Source of the DNA: Bombyx mori | Lineage: Eukaryota > Arthropoda > Insecta > Lepidoptera > Bombycidae | Reading direction: 5' to 3' | DNA length: 64,000 bases | Assembly: GCF_030269925.1 (NCBI RefSeq) | Contig: NC_085107.1 | Location: 1,488,001-1,552,000, forward strand | Shown here: in pieces, positions 24,001 to 33,000 of the stretch | Layout: each line of letters opens with the position of its first letter | Numbering within the stretch: position 1 is the first letter of the stretch | Program-made: the position numbers and the translations under genes | Notes under the pieces: model-generated | Told to the model about the DNA's origin: nothing | What the model saw: only the letters and a program-made list of their open reading frames with translations | Database searches by the model: none

Positions 24001-27000
24001 TATCATATATTTCCATTTGCGGTCCACATACTATTTGGACATTGATAGAAAACCAGCCTTGAGGAGCGTTCAGCGAACTTGACAGTTCGCTTACTTCGCT
24101 CCGGTTAGGAAAATTTTCCAAGGACGTTTGAGTGTAGTTTATTTTTACGACTAAGCCATAGAATAGGTAGGAAAAAAAGAAAAAAAAATAATCACATTTG
24201 AAACAGCTGCTGTTAAAATCACATGCTGGAATATAACATGACTTTTAGTTTTTTAACTAATGTTCGAATGTGGAAACATCTTACGGTTGTCAGGTCCACA
24301 ATGATCGGCATTGACGAATGAACAATACTTGCGCTTAAAGAACACGTTCGTGTTAGCTAAATTGTTGTTTTCATGTTAGTTAGTTACCGGTCAATAATTA
24401 CCGTAATTGTCGAAAACTAAGCGTAAATCCGACAGAAATATGCCTAAAGGGCTGACTGTTCGGGAGTGGCCCTCGTCGTCGGAAGGATAAGGAGGCTGGG
24501 TCTCGACGTGGCGCTCAATAAATCCGAGGCTCTGTGGTTTCACGGGCCGCGGAGGGCGCCACCCGTTGACACCCACATCGTGGTTGGAGGCGTCCGGATA
24601 GGGGTCGGGGTGCAGTTGAAGTACCTCGGCCTCGTGTTGGACAGCCGGTGGGCCTTTCGTGCTCACTTTGCGGAGCTGGTCCCCCGATTGATGGGGACGG
24701 CCGGTTCTTTGAGCCGGCTGCTCCCGAATATTGGGGGACCGGATCAGGTTGTGCGCCGTCTCTACGCGGGGGTGGTGCGATCGATGGCCCTGTACGGTGC
24801 ACCTGTGTGGGCTGAGCCGCGCAACCGGGCCACTATGGCTCGGTTCCTGCGCCGGCCGCAGCGCACCGTTGCCATCAGGGTCATCCGCGGATATCGCACC
24901 GTCTCCTTCGAGGCGGCGTGTGTTTTGGCGGGGACGCCGCCATGGGAGCTGGAGGCGGAGTCGCTCGCTGCCGACTATCGGTGGCGCAGCGAGCTTCGTG
25001 CTCGGGGCGTGGCGCGTGTCCCCGAGAGTGAGCTGCGGGCGCGGAAGGCCCATTCTCGGCGGTCCGTGCTCGAGTCGTGGTCGAGGCGATTGGCCAACCC
25101 CACGTGGGGGCTACGGACCGTCGAGGCGGTTTACCCGGTCTTTGATGACTGGGTGAATCGTGGCGAGGGACGTCTCACCTTTCGTCTGGTGCAGGTGCTG
25201 ACCGGGCACGGATGCTTCGGGAAGTACCTGCGCCGGATAGGGGCTGAGCCGACGACGAGGTGTCACCATTGTGGACACGACCTGGACACGGCGGAGCATA
25301 CGCTCGCTGTCTGCCCCGCTTGGGAGGTGCAGCGCCGTGTCCTGGTCGCAAAGATAGGACCTGACTTGTCGCTGCCTGGCGTCGTGGCGTCGATGCTTGG
25401 CAGCGATGAGTCATGGAAGGCTATGCTCGACTTCTGCGAGTGCACCATCTCGCAGAAGGAGGCGGCGGGGCGAGTGAGGGAAAGCTCTCCTCACTACGCA
25501 GAAACCCGCCGCCGCCGAGCAGGGGGTCGGGACCGGGATCGTATCCGTGACCTGGCCCCCTAAGAGCTAGGGGTCCCACCCGTTTTGTGCGGGGAGGGAC
25601 CCAGACGAGGGGTGGCGTGCTCTGCACGCTCACCCGCAATAGGAAGCCGGGTGATGGTAGACCGCGTTCCCCCGACCGCTCTGGGGGAAGGTGTAACGCG
25701 GCGCCATCAAAGCGGGCTCTCGGCCCGCTGAACGAGGGAACCGGTGGTCGTTTCGCTGGCGGCCACCGGTCCGGCGTCCGTGGGACGGTGGGATGGATGT
25801 AATGTGCTCTGCGTCAACCCTGTCCCGCCGTTTCAATAGCCCCGACTGGGCTCCGGCCCGGTCCGAGGTAGGGCGCCGGTTGTGAGCGGCAGGAGTTTTT
25901 AGTGAGGTTCAACTCCCACATACCCCACCTGCCGCGCGGGTGGGGATCCGGCGATTTTCTCCTGTGGAAAAAAAAAAAAAAAAAAAAAGGGCTGACTGTT
26001 AACTGTGGAATGGAGTGGAATGCACGAACATAGTCCTAACAAAAGTCACGACCCTCAGCATTGAGGAATACGATGCACGAAGGAGGGGACTAAGTTAACT
26101 GTACCAGGGTCAAAAAATACTGTAATACACGATGTTATTGACCATATTGACAGTTTCGAAAATGTATCGGAAGAAATTCTAACGAACTTTTTTTTTTTTT
26201 TTATTAATTTTTTTTATTAATTTTTTTTATTTATTTTTTATTGCATTTGTGGGCAGACGAGCATACGGCCCACCTGGTGGTAAGTGGTCACCGTCGCTCA
26301 TGGACGTCAGCAATGCCAGGGGCAGAGCCAAGCCGCTGCCTACCATAAAATGAACTAAAGAAACCCCTGATTAAGTTGTATAATAATCTCGGTCCTGTTT
26401 CCTATTTTATAGCAAATATCACATTATCCGCTTGCCAGAGGCTAATTGAACGTCTAGTCAGTATGTTATTCGATATTTTGATATATTTCATGCGTATGTG
26501 TTTGGTCATCTATTGTTCTTCCTAATGTGATTCTAATTGACTCTGACATGCCACGTCTCAATGTAGTTTCCTGTATTCATATACATAATATATGGGTTAA
26601 GGTAAAAGGCTTTCAGAGTCTCGAATTTCGCGTGGGCGCCTTTTTTTGTAACGCGCGCTCGTATGCGTATATCATAGACGTTTTCTACGTCATTCTTCAT
26701 TAAGTATGCTTTTCATTAAATATACATGTTTTGAACGGTTTACGCGCCAAGATAATTTTTTTTTTTTTGTCGTTTTAAACATCAAAAACATAACTACGGT
26801 GCGCTAAAATTATTTTGCATCTTTGAATACACACGAATTACAAATTGAAGCAAAAAAAAGGACTAACAGAGTCACCGATGAGAAACTGAGGAGCTGAGCA
26901 ACTACTCACCATTAGGTGGGCCGTATTCATGTCTTCCTACAAGGGCAATAAAAACATAAAAAAAATAGTGATTCTAATTAGTTATAATTATTTTTTTCTT

Positions 27001-30000
27001 AGATTGGTGGACGATCTCACGGCCCACCTGATGTTAAGTGGTTACCGGAGCCCATAGACATCTACAACGTAAATTCCGCCACCCACCTTGAGACATGAGT
27101 TCTAAGGTCTCAGTTCTTACAGTACAACGGCTGTAAACCCTTGCTGCCCACCCTTCAAACCGAAACGCATTACTGCTTCACGGCAGAAATAGGCAGGGTG
27201 GTGGTACCTACTCGTGCAGACTCACAAGACGTCCTACCACCAGTAAAGTATTTGTTTGATACGACTAATTTCATAATTTCATTCACCATTAAAGTTCAGT
27301 ATGTATAGTGAATTTATATAGGTACCTCGTCGAGGTTTATATTATTTATTTATCCCCCGCCCGTACTTCTGTAGCGCTCATTTTACAGCGAGGCTATATA
27401 GCGGTATCGGTTTGATTTAAATATAACCTTCTTGTAAATTCATTCGATTCGTTCGTTAGACCTCATGTATTGCTCGCGTCAAGGTGAATAACGAAGCTTA
27501 TGCTGTAGCTACTTCGAATGGTAAAGGTAATCCAAAAATAGATATGTTTTCTTTTAATGCAATATAAAGTTTTCGTTTCGAATTGAAAGCAAAGTTATTT
27601 TTATTTTTTTATTGCTTAGACGTTTTCTACGTCATTCTTCATTATGTATGTTTTTCATTAAATATACATGCTTTGAACGGTTTTCGCGTCAAGATAATTT
27701 TTTTTTGTCGTTTTAAACATCAAAAGCATAACTACGGTGCGCTAAAATTATTTTCCATTTTTGAATACACACGAATTACAAATTGAAGCAAAAAAAAGGA
27801 CTAACAGAGTCACCGATGAGAAACTGAGGAGCTGAGCAACTACTCACCATTAGGTGGGCCGTATTCATGTCTTTCTACAAGGGCAATAAAAACATAAGAA
27901 AAAAATTGTGATTCTAAACTATTAGTTATAATAATTTTTTTCTTAGATTGGTGGACGATCTCACGGCCCACCTGATGTTAAGTGGTTACCGGAGCCAATA
28001 GATATCTACAACGTAAATTCTGCCACCCACCTTGAGACATGAGTTCTAAGGTCTCAGTTCTTACAGTACAACGGCTGTAAACCCTTGCTGCCCACCCTTC
28101 AAACCGAAACGCATTACTGCTTCACGGCAGAAATAGGCAGGGTGGTGGTACCTACTCGTGGAGACTCACAAGACGTCCTACCACCAGTAAAGTATTTGTT
28201 TGATACGACTAATTTCCTAATTTCATTCACCATTAAAGTTCAGTATGTACCTAGTCAGGTCATAAATTCTGTCACATGTTTAATGTAAAATAATTGAAAC
28301 AAGTTTATTCATTATGTAACCATTCATATACCAAAATGAACTTAACAAAACATAGATTCTTATGACACTAAAGTTTATTCAAAATGACCTCCGTGATTTT
28401 GAATACAGGCCTTCAACCTGCGCGGCCAGTCGTCTATCGCAGCACGAACGAGGTCCATGTCATATCGGCGGCTGCCTTAATCAAGGATGTCTTGATTGAC
28501 TCCAAATTGGGATGAGGCTTTGAGCACGCCTTTTCCTCCAAGTGTTGCCATATCTTGTAATCTAACGGATTCAAATCTGGACTGGAGGAGGGCCAATCTT
28601 CGTGCCGGATGAAGTCGATTTCACGCGCCGCCAGCCAGTCTTGTGTGCTCTTCGCTCTATGGCTGGCGCCGAATCTTGTTGGAATACCCAGTGCCTGTTA
28701 TTGAACATGGTATGAGAAACAGGTTCCACAAGGTTCGTCAGGACTGTATTTTGATACACAAATGCATTCGTTTTTACACCTTTCTCACAAAAATGTACCT
28801 CTGTTAAGCCCCAATAAGAAACTACCAACCATAGCATGAGCGAGGATGGAAAATGACCTCGTTGGACACGCGGAATACGGTTGCTCGCTTCTTCACTACT
28901 GTGTGCGTACACCTTAACATTTTGTTTGTTGTAGCTCTCTTCTACGGTAAAAATTTTTTCATCCGAAAAAATTATTTCCCGATATTTTTTTCCCGCGTAC
29001 CGCTTCAACAAAGCGCGGCATCTCTTCAGTCTCAGGTCCATTAGACGAGCATTCAAACGATGTCCTGTTTTTCTTCGATATGCCCGAAGTCCTAAGTCTT
29101 CATTTAACACCCTTTTCACCGTGGTTCTGCTTAACCCCATCTGAAGGGCCAACAGTTTCTGCTTACGTTTGGGATTTATTTGAATTCGCGCCTTCACAGC
29201 TTTTATCACTGCTGGAGTCCTAACAGACCGAGGGCGACCACTTCTTGACCTGTCATCTACACTAGAGTCTTCATTGTATCGTTTGATGGTACGATAAACG
29301 AATCTTTTGGTTATATTCAAATTTTTCAGTATGTTAAAAATTTGAATTGGCGCGTAACCGTAACGATGCAACACAATAACTGCAACACGGTCTTATTTAA
29401 GCGTCCACTCCAATATTTAAAAATGAGTAAAATTCTAAAAGTATACATTTTTATTTTCATGAACAATTCGAAATTCGAATTCAATAAACTTTTTTGTGGC
29501 CAGCATTCTAAAAGAAAAGTTTTTACTGTGTGACAATACTTATGACCTGACTAGTTATAGTGAATTTATATAGGTACCTCGTCGAGGTTTATATTATTTA
29601 TTTATCCCCCGCCCGTACTTCTGTAGCACTCACTTTACAGCGAGGCTATAAAGCGGTATCGGTTTGATTTAAATATAACCTTCTTGTAAATTCATTGGAT
29701 TCGTTCGTTAGACCTCATGTATTGCTCGCGTCAAGGTGAATAACGAAGCTTATGCTGTAGCTACTTTGAATGGTAAAGGTAATCCAAAAATAGATATGTT
29801 TTCTTTTAATGCAGTATAAAGTTTTCGTTTCGAATTGAAAGCAATTTTTTTATTTTTTTTATTGCTTAGATGGGCGGACGAGCTCACAGCCCACCTGGTG
29901 TTAAGTGGTTACTGAAGCCCATAGACATCTACAACGTAAATGCGCCACCCAACTCGAGATATAAGTTCTAGGGTCTCAGTATAGTTACAACGGCTGCCCC

Positions 30001-33000
30001 ACCCTTCGAACCGAAACGCATTACTGCTTCACGGCGGAAATGGGCGGGGTGGTGGTACCTACTCGTGCGGACTCCCAAGAGGTCCTACCACCAGTGATTA
30101 CGCAAATTATAATTTTGCGGGTTTGATTTTTATTACACGATGTTATTCCTTCACCGTGGAAGTCAATCTTGAACATTAAAATTTGTTGAGTACGTATTTC
30201 ATTAGAAAAATTGGTACCCGCCTGCGGGATTCGAACAGCGGTGCATCGCTACATACGAATGCACCGGACGTCTTATCTTTTAGGCCACGACGACTTCAAA
30301 TTGTAAAGAGGCTTAGACGAAACGAATATCAGAAACGTTATTATCCAGCCCTGCCTTATGACCCGGTGCCAAGGGGGCTTTTCGAACTACGCTGTGACTG
30401 GTAGCTGAGCTCTCAACCTGAGAGAACGTACTAACAATGGCCATAGCAAGAGCAGTGTTTTTCATCTACCACCATAACGGGATCGTGACCCAATGGACGA
30501 ATTAGAACTGTGTGTGAGACGTTGATTCCCGGCTTGGTAATTCTGTTTCAGCCGGTTATCTTCGTGACACACACACTGGGTCTGCACAAACCAATCGAGT
30601 AAGGGATGGAGAAGGAACTTGCCCAGCAAGGTATCCTAGGTCCCCGATGTACGTCTAGGATTAAAAAAATTGCATAACACGCACCTAGGTCTGCCACATG
30701 GAGATCCTGGACGCGTGCACTGTTCTAGATTCACTAGACCTTTTTGTTAATTATAATTGAACTTCACCCGCGGTCGATAAATTCGGTTGTGTTTAAATCT
30801 TGTAGATTTGGTTGAGTGTTGCTCGGCTCCCCTTTGTAATCGATGGGATGTGCATGCGATGTAGCTTCGTTCTGTCATTTGATAGATCCGAACATGGAGA
30901 TCGATTGGCGTTGTAAAATGTCAAATTTAAAATTTGCCGCGAAAACGACACAAGGACAATATGCTATTTGTAAAGAAACTGACCCATAAAACGATTAAAA
31001 GTGGTGTTAGTTCACCGTACTGATATTACAAACATCGCAAGTGCTTGCTAATGCAAAAATTTGATTTGTACAGTCTGTTTTTAATATAGACTAGGAAAAC
31101 ACGAAAATTATACTAAAAATAAAACATATCCCGCTAATGTTATCTAAGGTATATTTTGAAATTCAGATCAAGTATCAATCAAATTTATTTCAACTTAAAT
31201 ATCATCGAACCATAGTTGTATAATGTCAACACGCGATTTCCATTGCAGATTCCAAAAAAGCCTAAGTGAACCGGCGAAACAAGATCAGCGGACTTGTCTT
31301 TTTTTACTACAAATCGTTTTTTGTTTTCGTTTTTTTTTTTAAAATTACCTGTATAACTTTGAGTTCGTCTAGCAGTGACGTGATTGTAATCATATTGCCT
31401 TACATAGCATAGCATCGTAGCATTCGACGTTTGACGGACAATGTCTTATGATCATTATTTAGGTAACCTCAAATGTATTTGGAAATTCTCAAAATTGACA
31501 ACATATTTATTATACTTACTATTTAAGTTTATTGATTGACAATGTGTGCAGTGTTTATATTTTAATGCCTGAAAATAAAGCGTGTATACATATGCCTATA
31601 ACAGATTAGCGACCCGGTTTGTGAACCTTCTTATGTTGTTATTTTCTTTATTGCGTAGATGATTGAGCGTGCACGACCTCAAAGTTAGCAACAGAAATGT
31701 CTTCATCCGCCTTGAGACGTGAGGTCGAAGTTTAAATTTTACTGTATAACAGTAGTCCCATCTTCGAACCTCACCGCATAACTACTTCACGGCGTAGACT
31801 ACTGTTAGAATCATGTTAGTCTAATATGTAAATGATTAATTTGGTTTGAAGTTTTACGACTACCGTCCATCTGACGTATATCCGTTTTCGATTCGGCTAG
31901 ACTTTGGATTCAGTGTTCAGGCTATGATTTAGTGGGAATTGAAATCTGTGTTCGCTCCTGATCTTTTCATTTTTCATTATTATTATTATTATTTTGTAAT
32001 TGTATTTTTTGACTTGTTTTGTCGTTTATTGCAAATATTGTTACTTGTTAAAAAAATTATATATATTTGAGAAAAAACAAAAAAAAACCCGCTGAGTTTG
32101 TTTCGCTGGTTCTTCTCAGGACTGTGGCTTTTTTTGGAACCCGTGGTAGAGTTAACATTGTATTTATATTTTGACATTCAACAAGTTTGTTATACTGACA
32201 TTTAAGTTGAAATAAATGATTTTGAATTTGAATTTTTAATTTTGTACTGCTATAAACGATAGTGGTAGAGCCTATTGTGAGCTCGTAAGGGTAGATAGGA
32301 CCCATACTGTATTTCTGCTATGCGATCACGCATTCAGATTTGAAGGGAGAGATACATCTCCTGACTGATAATTGATCCGCTAATCAGACTCAAAATGCCG
32401 TACTCCTGACCTGGTGTTTTAATATTTTGTCCTACAGTCTTGGTCTCTCGTGGGCATCGTCCTCATGATCGCGGCGGGCCTTATCATGTTTACTTACAAA
32501 GCGACCCAGTTCAACATCGAAGGATTCAGTTTTCTACTCCTAGCGTCTTTTGCGGCGGGTCTACGTTGGACCTTCGCTCAACTTCTCATGCAGAAGGCGA
32601 AGCTGGGACTCCATAACCCAGTGGATATGGTGTTTCACGTGCAGCCTTGGATGTTTTTAGCCCTGATACCATTTACAGCAATTTTTGAAGGTGAGTCTTC
32701 GTTGTGTAGTCTTCTCATTAATTGCACAGTTGGAGTTTGTTATTTTTATTGTGTGGGTGGAGGAGCTCACGGCCCATCTAATATTAAGTGGTTACCGGAG
32801 CACATATACATTAGCAACGTAAATGCCGCCACCGACCTTGAGAAATGAGTTCTAAGTCTCAGCTTTTACAGTACAATGGCTGCCCCACCCTTCAAACCGA
32901 AACACATTACTGCTTCACGGCAGAAATAGGCAGGGTGGTGAACTCACAGAACGTCCTGCCACGAGTAAAGATTGACGTATTGACCAAACCTTCGAAATTT

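Larger units (their letters stand above)
27617..29868. repeat. Tandem duplication, unit 2, interrupted by mariner
   Basis: It repeats unit 1 in the same order (start near 27616, Bm1 at 27935-28190). The block beginning TAGTGAATTTATATAGGTAC is displaced to 29558 by the mariner at 28250-29555. Without that insert the unit is about 945 bp. At its right end the T-run/TTGCTTAG leads into a complete Bm1, showing where the breakpoint of unit 1 came from. Confidence 0.88.

Noticed and set aside
24391..25053. 220-codon - strand ORF opposite the R1 protein
   Set aside because: It is the shadow of the R1-like coding frame in GC-rich DNA, with no domain of its own.
30195..30294. tRNA gene candidate with A- and B-box
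   Set aside because: It is the tRNA-like head of a full-length Bm1 SINE, followed by the SINE linker and body. The heads at 57027 and 59870 are the same.
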